From Nocardia sp. NBC_00508 (GTDB taxonomy: Bacteria; Actinomycetota; Actinomycetes; Mycobacteriales; Mycobacteriaceae), in NCBI RefSeq assembly GCF_036346875.1, contig NZ_CP107852.1, forward strand, positions 1 through 64,000: DNA of 64,000 bases, read 5' to 3'. Shown piece by piece: positions 18,892-26,473 of this stretch. How positions within the stretch are numbered: position 1 is the first letter of the stretch; each line of letters begins with the position of its first letter. Both the position numbers and the translations under genes were made by a program. A model generated the notes under the pieces. The model ran no database searches. It had not been told where the DNA came from and was given only the letters and a program-made list of their open reading frames with translations.

Positions 18892-19806
18892 TCAGTAGCC
18901 CGTTGCCTGGATGAGGCGCTGGCGCAGCCAGGTCAGCGGGGTGACGCCACCAGGACCGACGGTGTACAACGGATAGCTCTGGTGGGCACCGGATTTCAGG
19001 AACTCGTCGACCTGGCGCTTCCGTTCTTCGTAAGCGGACGCGTTGAGCTGGTCGGACAAGAGGCCGAGGCCGCCTGCGGCCAGCGCGTCGCCGATGAGTT
19101 CGGTCGCCTGCTGCTGGTAGATGTCGATCTTCGCCGGATCCGGATTCGAGAGCTGGACGAAGAATCCGGCGATCCGCCCGGCGAAGTCGCCCTCCGGCAT
19201 CGCGCAGTACAAATCACCTGGGACGCAGAAGGTATAGGTCCGTGGGGCGAGCCAGCCGAAACCGCTCAAGCGAGGCCCGCCCGCTCCCGCGCCTGGGACG
19301 GGTGGCCCGATCAGGGTGTCACTGGGTGAGCGACGAGGATCGGAGATCAGCCCGACCAGGACGACCCGATGCGCCGGCACAACGCCCAGACCGGTCCCGA
19401 TTTCGGCCGCGAGATCACCTGCGGCATCCGCACCCTGGCTATAGCCGAGCAACGCGATCCGGGTCGCTTCGCACGACTGCCCCATGGCCGAGACCAAAGC
19501 GCGCGCCTTGTCGGTCGCCTCCAGCTTGGAGCGACCGTACACTTCCCCTTCCCAAGGGAACGCGGTCGCCGCGTAATGCACGTAGTCGACCTGGACATCC
19601 CCGGGTAAATCGTCCAGGGTCATCGCGAGCATGCCCCTGCCGGGCTCGGAATTGGACGTTTCCCATGTTCCGGGAATCGCCACGACATACAGATCGGGAC
19701 AATGCGCCGGTGCACCATCCGCAACGGACGCGCCGCCGAACCCCAGCGCAACGGTCACCATCGCAACTACGCACGCGGCGGCGTTGGTCTTCCATCGTAT
19801 GAACAT
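18892..19806 (-). CDS. Secreted cutinase family esterase
   Basis: Cutinase-like proteins are secreted serine esterases/phospholipases; mycobacterial members (Culp) act on cell-envelope lipids. The 304-residue protein has a signal peptide (about 10-31, ACVVAMVTVALGFGGASVAD). The mature enzyme opens with CPDLYVVAIPGTWE, has the nucleophile motif LLGYSQGADAAG (Ser near 122) and the Cys pair TFCVPGDLYC that frames the catalytic Asp. The catalytic His falls in the extended C-terminal part (HQSYPLY). It is longer than plant-pathogen cutinases (about 200-220) and similar to longer mycobacterial forms. ATG 19806 is the natural start for the signal. It may share a theme of envelope or polymer degradation with the Lcp-like gene upstream. 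Confidence 0.9.
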   Translation of the reverse strand: MFIRWKTNAAACVVAMVTVALGFGGASVADGAPAHCPDLYVVAIPGTWETSNSEPGRGMLAMTLDDLPGDVQVDYVHYAATAFPWEGEVYGRSKLEATDKARALVSAMGQSCEATRIALLGYSQGADAAGDLAAEIGTGLGVVPAHRVVLVGLISDPRRSPSDTLIGPPVPGAGAGGPRLSGFGWLAPRTYTFCVPGDLYCAMPEGDFAGRIAGFFVQLSNPDPAKIDIYQQQATELIGDALAAGGLGLLSDQLNASAYEERKRQVDEFLKSGAHQSYPLYTVGPGGVTPLTWLRQRLIQATGY

Positions 19807-20032
19807 GCGTACTCCGTGTATTCCCTACCGAAGGTCACTCGGTCGAACCAGTGCGTCGACGTCAGTCGCGGATACAAGGTACATCCCCGGAGGCGCACAG
19901 CGCCCGCTCTCCCGCAATCCGTTGGCGTATGTGGCCCACACGGGATCCGGTCCGCCCACAGAGTTCGGCGGCGGATCGCCGCCGATGCTCCGCAGCGAGG
20001 CCGATTCCCTTCGCAGCCCTCGATGTCGAGGG

Positions 20033-21274
20033 TCAGCGCGGCGGTTGGCTCATATCCCGGTTCATCTGCGGGATTTCGATGCTGATCGGCATCCGTAGTT
20101 CGGCCAAGTAGATCAGGGCTGCTCGGCGGAGGAACTCGTCGAAGAGCCAGTAGGCATCCGGCGCGAGCGGGACGACGGGGAGCAGGCCCTCGCGGACGGC
20201 GATGAAAGGCCCCCAGCTCACTCTCAGCAGCGGGTCCCAGACCGGTTCCCTGGGGATGGCCAACCCGTCGGCGATCTTGTCCCCGAGCAGAAAACGGGTG
20301 AATGCGCCGAGTACCGGCTTGCTGAGGATGGCGAGATCGAGGTTGGCACCGAGGCGCAGGAGCCGGTCGGCCAGCTTGGCGCCCTCGGGGGTCGGCGCCA
20401 GCAACGGGTCCAGGACCTGCGCGGCCTGGGCGTTGGCCGCATCCCAGGACGCGGGAATGTACTCGTCGCGAATGCCGAGCAGGTGCGCGCACAGTTGCCA
20501 CGAGTGCAGGAAGGCCTCGGACTCGGCGACGGGAATCGGCACCTTCCACGCGGTCAGGTGCTTCATGATGGTCGTGGGCAGGCTGTGCCAGGTGACCATC
20601 ATGTCGTTCTGGCTGATCGGGATGTCCTCGTCGGCGGAGTGCACCCAGTGCGGGGACTGCGGCAGCAGGTGACGCACCGCGGCGTGCACCAGTCGCGTTT
20701 TGACACAGGTCACGACCATCTCGCCGTCGGGGGCGTAGGCATTCGCGGTCCCGATGTCGTAGCCGAGTTTCGCGGTCTTCGAGATGCGGTCCTTCAGGTC
20801 GTGACCACCCTTGGAGTAGTAGACCGCGCGCGCCTCTTTGGGAATGACCGTGCTCATCATGCCGCTGGCCAGCCCGTACAACACGCCGAGATACAGCCCC
20901 CGCTTCTTGTTGAACTCGACCGCGGTGGCCAGCTTGCCCTGGTCGGCCCAGGGCGGCAGCCGACGCGCGTACTCCATGAAGTCCCGCAGATCCGGCGGCA
21001 GACCCGCAGGCAAGGGCTGACCGTTCCTGGTCCAGGTCCGCAATAGTTCGTTGACCCTGGGCACCTCGCCCCTGTCGAGCAGTGCCGCGACCAGTTCGTC
21101 GGCCTCGGGATCCCACACCTCCATCGGATCGACTCCGGACCCGCTACCCGCCACCGAATCCCGCGGTGACCACGTCCACGGCTCCGCCCGCACCGGTGCC
21201 ACCGCGGCCAGCGCGCCGAATGCGCCCAGCACCCCGCCTGCCTTCAATGCGTCGCGCCTGCTGAATCCATCCAT
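20033..21274 (-). CDS. lcp: Latex clearing protein-like oxygenase (DUF2236), Tat-exported
   Basis: Lcp proteins are secreted b-type haem dioxygenases that cleave cis-1,4-polyisoprene. The 413-residue protein has a twin-arginine signal (FSRRDALKAGG, 4-14, then a hydrophobic stretch to about 30), as Lcp does. The DUF2236 core holds KTRLVHAAVRHLLPQSPHWV (Arg near 194) and ISQNDMMVTWHSLPTT. The latter carries the Thr-x-His pair (about 228-230) that Lcp uses next to haem. Length is as expected for Lcp (about 400). The start ATG 21274 has GAGGAG ten bases upstream. The broader oxygenase MpaB family is the alternative call. I see no LcpR-type TetR gene beside it. Confidence 0.75.
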   Translation of the reverse strand: MDGFSRRDALKAGGVLGAFGALAAVAPVRAEPWTWSPRDSVAGSGSGVDPMEVWDPEADELVAALLDRGEVPRVNELLRTWTRNGQPLPAGLPPDLRDFMEYARRLPPWADQGKLATAVEFNKKRGLYLGVLYGLASGMMSTVIPKEARAVYYSKGGHDLKDRISKTAKLGYDIGTANAYAPDGEMVVTCVKTRLVHAAVRHLLPQSPHWVHSADEDIPISQNDMMVTWHSLPTTIMKHLTAWKVPIPVAESEAFLHSWQLCAHLLGIRDEYIPASWDAANAQAAQVLDPLLAPTPEGAKLADRLLRLGANLDLAILSKPVLGAFTRFLLGDKIADGLAIPREPVWDPLLRVSWGPFIAVREGLLPVVPLAPDAYWLFDEFLRRAALIYLAELRMPISIEIPQMNRDMSQPPR

Positions 21275-21632
21275 GTCTTCGCTACTCCTCTTCGAGCCCG
21301 AGCACCACCGTGACGATCCCGAGGAAGCTGACAGTGCCCGTATCGCGCCTTAGAACGCCAGAATAGTCATTAACTTAACAAGATAGGCGGCCGGCTGTAC
21401 GGACTTTCCGGAAATTGCTCACAGTCGCTCGCTCCGCAGCCGACAACCGGCCGCCACATCGGCACATGTCCGTAGTCGATGTCGTCACAAGCATTTTCGC
21501 CAGGGCCATTGAAACGAGATGGTGTCGGAGAGCCGGAGAGTGCAGCAGGGCACCGCTGCGTGACCGGATCACAAACGGACGAATCAGCAGTCACTTAGAT
21601 ACCTTGATCGCGACGCGATTCGCTGTTCGTGG
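21275..21632. other. Intergenic region without recognisable gene
   Basis: About 360 bp between the divergent Lcp-like gene and the metal-responsive operon. Short frames here have no family signature, SD site or codon bias. It is relatively AT-rich near 21360-21385 (TTAACTTAACAAGATAGG) and presumably carries the Lcp-like promoter at its left end. Confidence 0.5.
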
Positions 21633-21663
21633 TTGCATCCTGTACCTGGGTACAGGCTTACCG
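21633..21663 (+). promoter_or_regulatory. MerR-type promoter/operator with mer-like dyad
   Basis: A -35-like TTGCAT (21633-21638) is followed by the dyad CCTGTACCTGGGTACAGG (21639-21656; arms CCTGTAC/GTACAGG around CTGG) and a weak -10 TTACCG (21658-21663). The long 19 bp spacer filled by the dyad is the hallmark of promoters twisted and activated by MerR proteins. The arrangement resembles the mer operator. The ATG at 21671 lies seven bases after the -10, so the transcript is probably leaderless. Confidence 0.75.
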
Positions 21664-21670
21664 TGGCGTC

Positions 21671-22015
21671 ATGACACACAATGCTTCCTCCGCCGAGTGG
21701 ATGCCGGACTCGTGCACCCTGCCCACCGCCGAGCAACCGGTCCGGGTCGCGGAGTTCGATCGGTTCTTCGCCGAGTCCGTGCAGCGCACACACCGGCCGA
21801 CGCGCACCCGGCTGGATCTGCTGCTGGCCGCCGGCGCCGAACCGGCCGCCCGTGATCTCGCCGCCCGGGAATCGAGTTGCTGCTCGTTCTTCACCTTCGC
21901 TTTCGACACCGCCGACGCCGGGACGGTGCTGCACATCGAGGTTCCCGATAGTCAGGTCGACGTGCTCGACGCGTTCGCCGTTCGGGCGAACACCGCGATC
22001 GGCGGAGGCCGATGA
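21671..22015 (+). CDS. Small Cys-pair protein of MerR operon
   Basis: A 114-residue soluble protein, first gene of the three-gene metal operon. It opens with a motif CTLPTAEQPVRVAEFDRFFA and has a central RESSCCSFFTFAFD with a vicinal Cys pair and a separate Cys near residue 15. That suggests soft-metal binding, but I do not recognise a named family, and its role as metallochaperone or modulator is inference from context. ATG 21671 probably starts a leaderless transcript from the MerR-type promoter. Its stop overlaps the MerR start by four bases (ATGA), so the two are likely co-translated. Confidence 0.7.
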   Translation: MTHNASSAEWMPDSCTLPTAEQPVRVAEFDRFFAESVQRTHRPTRTRLDLLLAAGAEPAARDLAARESSCCSFFTFAFDTADAGTVLHIEVPDSQVDVLDAFAVRANTAIGGGR

Positions 22016-22446
22016 CCGGGTTACGCACCGGCGAGCTGGCTGCGGCCGCCGGGGTTAACACCCAGACGTTGCGTTACTACGAGCGGCGCGGGCTGCTCGC
22101 CGAACCGGATCGGTCCCTGGGCGGGCATCGGCTGTATCCGCAGCAGGCACTGACCGTGCTGCGGGTGATCAAGGCGGCCCAGCGACTCGGGTTCACCCTC
22201 GGCGAGGTCGCCGATCTGCTCGCCGCCACCCACGTCGGCCGTCGCCGAGCCGATGCCGGATTGCAGACGCGCGCGGCGGCCAAACTAGCCGAAATCGACG
22301 CCGAGCTCGCCGAGCTGACCACCGTTCGCGACACGCTGCGGGCCGCGCTCGCGGCCGGATGTGACGACCTGGTCGCATGCAGCGAAAGTCCTTGCTGCCC
22401 ACTCCCGTTCACCGGCGACGACGCGGGAGGCAACGGTGCGGTCTGA
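22012..22446 (+). CDS. MerR family metal-responsive regulator
   Basis: A 144-residue MerR regulator: winged HTH LRTGELAAAAGVNTQTLRYY then ERRGLLAEPDRSLGGHRLYP, dimerisation helix near 80-120, and a C-terminal metal-site segment AGCDDLVACSESPCCPLPF with four Cys. The Cys spacing fits sensors of soft metals such as Hg(II) or Au/Cu. The exact metal cannot be read by eye. ATG 22012 overlaps the previous stop (ATGA). It probably activates the mer-like promoter at 21633-21663 and so its own operon. Confidence 0.9.
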   Translation: MTGLRTGELAAAAGVNTQTLRYYERRGLLAEPDRSLGGHRLYPQQALTVLRVIKAAQRLGFTLGEVADLLAATHVGRRRADAGLQTRAAAKLAEIDAELAELTTVRDTLRAALAAGCDDLVACSESPCCPLPFTGDDAGGNGAV

Positions 22447-22732
22447 CCCCACCGCCTCGCGCCGCTGGTGGGCGCCGATCGGGCTGGGTGCGCTCATCTG
22501 TGCAGGATGCTGCCTGGCCCCGGTCCTGATCGCGGCAGGAATCTTCGGCGGCGGGGTCACGCTGTTGGGCCTGTCGTCGCCGGAACCGCTCGGCTTCGCC
22601 CTCCTCGCCGACGGAGCAGCCGGACTGATCTGGTCCCGCACTCGCGCCCGGCGCACCGGATGCACCAGCACCGACTCGGCCACTACCTGCACGGGCTCAG
22701 GATGCGGCTGCAGCGCTACTGCTGCAGCCTGA
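22436..22732 (+). CDS. Small Cys-rich membrane protein, MerT/MerF-like
   Basis: A 98-residue protein starting at GTG 22436, overlapping the MerR gene by 11 bases in another frame. Two hydrophobic helices are visible: LGALICAGCCLAPVLIAAGI (about 15-37), which carries the C-x-x-C-C pattern at the membrane entry, and LGFALLADGAAGLIW (about 50-68). The tail has several Cys (TGSGCGCSA). Paired Cys in the first helix resemble the mercuric-ion uptake proteins MerT/MerF/MerC. Family membership is inferred from this pattern and from the MerR neighbour. No merA or merB is present nearby. Confidence 0.7.
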   Translation: MRSDPTASRRWWAPIGLGALICAGCCLAPVLIAAGIFGGGVTLLGLSSPEPLGFALLADGAAGLIWSRTRARRTGCTSTDSATTCTGSGCGCSATAAA

Positions 22733-22754
22733 GTCCGGCTTCCCGGGCTCAGGC
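22727..22754. terminator. Bidirectional terminator hairpin
   Basis: Inverted repeat GCCTGAGTCCGG - CTTC - CCGGGCTCAGGC, arms of 12 with one mismatch. It overlaps the stop of the small membrane gene and lies 14 bases before the convergent glycosyltransferase stop. It has no U-tract on either strand, common in actinobacteria. Confidence 0.7.
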
Positions 22755-22767
22755 GACCATCTTGCGT

Positions 22768-24072
22768 TCAATCCCGTTGTTCGTCTTGGCCGACGACGCC
22801 GAAATCGGCGGCGTCTGGCCGGTCTGATACCCGGTTGCCCGAAACCCTGTCCGGCGCAGAGAGCGATTCGGCGTAGACCGAGAGAATCCGGGTGGTGTGC
22901 CTCGATTGGCGCGGTTCATCGGCGTGTGTTGCCAGTGTCCGGCGCATAGCGTCCAGCCGGGTTCGGTCCCGCGCGAGCGCCTTCAGCACCGTGGCCAGCG
23001 ATTGCACCGACCGGTCGGGGGCGCGGACGCCACCTTCGTCGGGCACTGTTTCGGAGAGTTCGGGATCGCAGTACAGGACCGGCAGTCCCATCGCCATCGC
23101 TTCCAGCAGCACCATGCCCTGGGTGTCGCAGTCGGAGGGGAGCAACAGCAGGTCGTGGGTACGCATGGCGTTCAGGCAATCGGCTTGGTCGACCTCGCCG
23201 TGCAGGTGGACCCGATGACCCAGATCCGCGTCGGCGACCGCGCGGCGGGCCCGGTCGGCCAGTGGCCCGCTGCCGTAGACGTCCAGCGTGCATTCTTCGA
23301 CGAGGCGCGCCACCTCGATCGCTTCGAGCGGACGCTTCTCCGCGGACAGGCGACCGCACCACAGAGCACGCAGCGGAGCGCCGGTATTCGTCGCCGTGCT
23401 GTCGGCGCCGCGGACCCGCTCGAGTAGGTCGTCATCGATTCCGTTGGACACCACGTGAATCGGCCGGTCCACGCCGTGTGCGGCCACGCGGCGGGCGAAG
23501 TGATGGGTCGGCACGATCACCCGATCGGCCGCTTGGGCCTGCGCGATCAGCGGCCGCCACGCCAGCCGGGCGATTCGGCCGTCGCCGTCGTGTGCCGGTT
23601 GCCCGCGCAGCGGTACGAACCAGCCGTGCACCAGTCGCATGGTCAAGGCGGACAGATACGGTGCCGGGGAATACTTTTCGATGACCGTTTCGTCACGGCT
23701 CTGCATGGTCTGGACGATCGGGATGCCGTGCCTGCGTGCGGCGCGTGCGCCGGCGATCCCGCAGCCGTAGCTCGTCAGCGTGTGCACGAGATCGATCGGG
23801 CCACGCTCGGTGAACGCGGTATCGATCCTCCGTTGGTTGGCCCGGGTCGGAAGGACCACCGGCAGCCCGTTCGACATCGAGATCGGCAGCGCACCGAGCA
23901 CCACCGTGTCGGCATCCGACGCTACGGAACCCGGGGCGGGAGCACAGAACACGGTCACTCGATGGCCGAGCCGCCGCAGTCCGGCGCACAGCGACCGCAT
24001 CGCGGTTTGGACACCGCCCAGTGTCGCCGGGTGGAAGTCGGTGAAGATGGCGACGTGCACGGATTCGGCCAT
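22768..24072 (-). CDS. Glycosyltransferase, GT4 type
   Basis: A GT-B glycosyltransferase of 434 residues that transfers a sugar from a nucleotide donor. The N-terminal domain begins FTDFHPATLGGVQTAMRSLC, with the Gly-Gly loop after beta-1. The C-terminal domain begins LRALWCGRLSAEKRPLEAIE and has LDVYGSGPLADRARRAV, then the donor-site signature CDTQGMVLLEAMAMGLPVLY (the E-x7-E region). This is the GT4 pattern of lipid-linked mannosyl/glucosyltransferases. ATG 24072 lies three bases after the stop of the GT1 gene, so the two are translated from one message. Its place beside the lipid PKS suggests it extends the sugar on that lipid; donor and acceptor are not known. Confidence 0.88.
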   Translation of the reverse strand: MAESVHVAIFTDFHPATLGGVQTAMRSLCAGLRRLGHRVTVFCAPAPGSVASDADTVVLGALPISMSNGLPVVLPTRANQRRIDTAFTERGPIDLVHTLTSYGCGIAGARAARRHGIPIVQTMQSRDETVIEKYSPAPYLSALTMRLVHGWFVPLRGQPAHDGDGRIARLAWRPLIAQAQAADRVIVPTHHFARRVAAHGVDRPIHVVSNGIDDDLLERVRGADSTATNTGAPLRALWCGRLSAEKRPLEAIEVARLVEECTLDVYGSGPLADRARRAVADADLGHRVHLHGEVDQADCLNAMRTHDLLLLPSDCDTQGMVLLEAMAMGLPVLYCDPELSETVPDEGGVRAPDRSVQSLATVLKALARDRTRLDAMRRTLATHADEPRQSRHTTRILSVYAESLSAPDRVSGNRVSDRPDAADFGVVGQDEQRD

Positions 24073-24075
24073 GGT

Positions 24076-25365
24076 TCAGGCCGACGCCGAGACGGCGAGT
24101 CGTTCCACGGCGTCCGCTGTGGCGCGGACACCGTGCTCGGCGGATACCGTGCGGCCGAGTTCCTCGGCCCGCTCGCGCGCCTCGGGTGTCAACGTCCGAA
24201 CCAGCGCGTCGTGCAGCCGGTCCTCGGTCAGCGACGGATACGGGAAGTCGGCCCCGATCCCGAGCGACGAGATCCGCCAGCCGTAGAAGAACTGGTCGCT
24301 GTGCACCCCGATCACCACCGCGGGCAGGCCGGCGCGCAGCACATCGTGGGTATTGCCGCTGCCGCCGTGATGGACGACCGCGCGGCACCGCGGCAGGATC
24401 CGGTCGTAGTCGAAGGAATCCAGGACGAACAGTCTCCGGTCGTACCCGATGCCGCGGGGATAGCCCTCACCTCGCACGGTCACCAGGGCGCGGGCCCCCA
24501 GCCTGCGGCATACGGCGGCAATGAGGTCACAGCAGCCGGCGGGATCGAGGATCGGCATACCGGTCATACAGAAATAGATCGGCGGCTCGCCCTCGTCGAG
24601 CCATTCGGCCAGCGCCGGATCGACCTCCGCTTCACCCCATGCCGCGCGCAGGTGCGCGGGCAGAACGGGCGCACCGACCACGGTCGAGCGGTCCGGCCAG
24701 TCACCCGGTTTCGGCAACAGCACCGGACTCACCATGTGCACCAGCGGAATACCGTCCTCGCGCATGCGCCGGAACGGATTCCGTGGCTTCCCCGGCAACT
24801 CCATCATTTCGCGCACCCGTCGATCCACCCGGCGATACGCCACGCCGTACGCCACTTCGAATGCCGAGTAGCTGGCCAACCGCAGTCGCCGCGACGAGAT
24901 CATCTGCTTGACCATGAACGACGACGGGAACTCGCCGGTGCGCTCGAGCGGATACGGCAGACAGCCCACCACCCGCTGTCCGGTCTTCTCCGCACGCTCC
25001 ATCGCCCAGGGCAGTGTCGAGGCACACGACACGATCACATCGGCGGATTCGCAAGCGCCGCTGAGCACCTGGTGCATCCGCTCACCACGCTCACCCGCCA
25101 TGATCTTGACCGTATCCAGCATGATCCGGACGAACGGCAGCGTCTTACCGGACGACAGTGCGCGTTTGGCCGCGGGCGATTCCAGCAATTCCGCGGAGTT
25201 GAACGGGATGACGTGCGGCTCGAAGCCCGAGCGCCGCACCACATCGGCGTAGTTCTCGGTGGCGGTCATCTCGACATGGTGTCCGCGCGATCGGAATTCG
25301 TCGGCCAGGGCGAGATACGGCTGATGATCGCCCCGGGTTCCCGCCGTCAACAACGCGATACGCAT
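24076..25365 (-). CDS. Glycosyltransferase, GT1/UGT type
   Basis: A 429-residue GT-B enzyme of the UGT/MurG-like GT1 family, as used on glycolipids, macrolides and glycopeptides. The N-terminus MRIALLTAGTRGDHQPYLAL is the canonical first strand and loop (G-T-R-G-D-x-x-P). The C-terminal domain has the donor signature CRAVVHHGGSGNTHDVLRAG (His-His-Gly-Gly near 331) followed by a conserved-type sequence VIGVHSDQFFYGWRISSLG. ATG 25365 was chosen because it begins exactly at the family motif; the 14-residue extension to 25407 is not conserved-looking. It is first in a two-gene unit with the GT4 gene, and divergent from the Gfo/Idh/MocA gene across about 106 bp. Confidence 0.9.
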   Translation of the reverse strand: MRIALLTAGTRGDHQPYLALADEFRSRGHHVEMTATENYADVVRRSGFEPHVIPFNSAELLESPAAKRALSSGKTLPFVRIMLDTVKIMAGERGERMHQVLSGACESADVIVSCASTLPWAMERAEKTGQRVVGCLPYPLERTGEFPSSFMVKQMISSRRLRLASYSAFEVAYGVAYRRVDRRVREMMELPGKPRNPFRRMREDGIPLVHMVSPVLLPKPGDWPDRSTVVGAPVLPAHLRAAWGEAEVDPALAEWLDEGEPPIYFCMTGMPILDPAGCCDLIAAVCRRLGARALVTVRGEGYPRGIGYDRRLFVLDSFDYDRILPRCRAVVHHGGSGNTHDVLRAGLPAVVIGVHSDQFFYGWRISSLGIGADFPYPSLTEDRLHDALVRTLTPEARERAEELGRTVSAEHGVRATADAVERLAVSASA

Positions 25366-25471
25366 ACTCTCGACTTCCGTTCGTGATCTGCTGTGCTCGG
25401 CCCGCATTCGGGATCGGTCCGGCTGTCGGAGCAGCCCAGCCGCCGTGCGGTGCCGATGTTAGTGTCTGCTG

Positions 25472-26473
25472 GTGACCGAAGACATTCGCTCCGGGCTCCG
25501 TATCGGGATTCTCGGTGCGGCCCGCATCGCGCCGGCGTCGCTGATCAAACCGGCCGAGCGGAATCCGGAGGTCGTCGTCGCGGCGGTGGCGGCCCGGGAT
25601 CGGTCGCGTGCGGAGAGGTTCGCCCGCAAGCACGGCATCCCGCAGGTCTATGACAGCTATCAAGCGCTGATCGATGCGCCCGATCTCGACGCGGTCTATA
25701 TCCCGTTGCCCAACGGCCTGCACGGCCGCTGGACCCGCGCCGCCGTGCAGGCCGGAAAACATGTGCTGTGTGAGAAGCCGTTCACCGCCAACGCGGCGGA
25801 GGCGGGTGAGATCTCCCAGCTGGCGAGCGCTTCCGATCGCGTGGTGATGGAGGCGTTCCACTACCGCTACCACCCGCTGATGTCGGCCGCCGAACAGATC
25901 ATCGCGTCCGGCGAATTGGGGACCCTGCTGCGGGTGGAAGCCGCGCTGTGCTTCCCGCTGCCGAAGTTCTCCGACATCCGCTACGACTACGCCCTCGCGG
26001 GCGGTGCACTGATGGACGCGGGTTGCTACGCGGTGCACATGGCCCGCGTGCTGGGTGGCGAGAACCCGGAAGTGGTCGCGGCGCAGGCGAAGCTGCGCGG
26101 ACCGCGGATCGACCGGGCGATGACCGCCGAACTGCGTTTCGCGTCCGGACACACCGGCCACATCCGGTGCTCGATGTGGTCGGCGGACGTGCTGCGCGTC
26201 GGCGCCACCGTCATCGGCGAACGCGGCCGGATGCGGCTGGTCAATCCGGTGCTGCCGCACCTGGGACATCTGCTGACGGTCCGCTCGGAGGGCGGCAGGC
26301 GGATCCGTCGGTTCGCGCATCGCGCCTCCTACGACTATCAACTCGACGCCTTCGCCGCCGCGGTGCTGCGCGGCGAGCCGGTGGCCACCGCACCGAGCGA
26401 CGCCGTCGACACCATGACCGTCATCGATGCCATCTACCGGACCGCAGGCCTTCCGCTACGCCAGCCGAGCTGA
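25472..26473 (+). CDS. Gfo/Idh/MocA family oxidoreductase
   Basis: An NAD(P)-dependent dehydrogenase of 333 residues, usually acting on sugars, inositols or nucleotide sugars. The Rossmann motif is RIGILGAARIAPASLI, the conserved catalytic Lys motif is HVLCEKPFTANAAEA (EKP near 104), and the second-domain motif GGALMDAGCYAVHMARVLGG (GGxLxDxGxY) is intact with HYRYHP before it. GTG 25472 gives a normal length. It is divergent from the glycosyltransferase pair and its 3' end overlaps the convergent hydrolase gene by 18 bases. In this setting it may make or alter the sugar used by the transferases (inference). Confidence 0.9.
   Translation: MTEDIRSGLRIGILGAARIAPASLIKPAERNPEVVVAAVAARDRSRAERFARKHGIPQVYDSYQALIDAPDLDAVYIPLPNGLHGRWTRAAVQAGKHVLCEKPFTANAAEAGEISQLASASDRVVMEAFHYRYHPLMSAAEQIIASGELGTLLRVEAALCFPLPKFSDIRYDYALAGGALMDAGCYAVHMARVLGGENPEVVAAQAKLRGPRIDRAMTAELRFASGHTGHIRCSMWSADVLRVGATVIGERGRMRLVNPVLPHLGHLLTVRSEGGRRIRRFAHRASYDYQLDAFAAAVLRGEPVATAPSDAVDTMTVIDAIYRTAGLPLRQPS

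Noticed and set aside
23455..25386. 643-codon plus-strand ORF
   Set aside because: Antisense to both glycosyltransferases, which have clear GT-B signatures on the minus strand.
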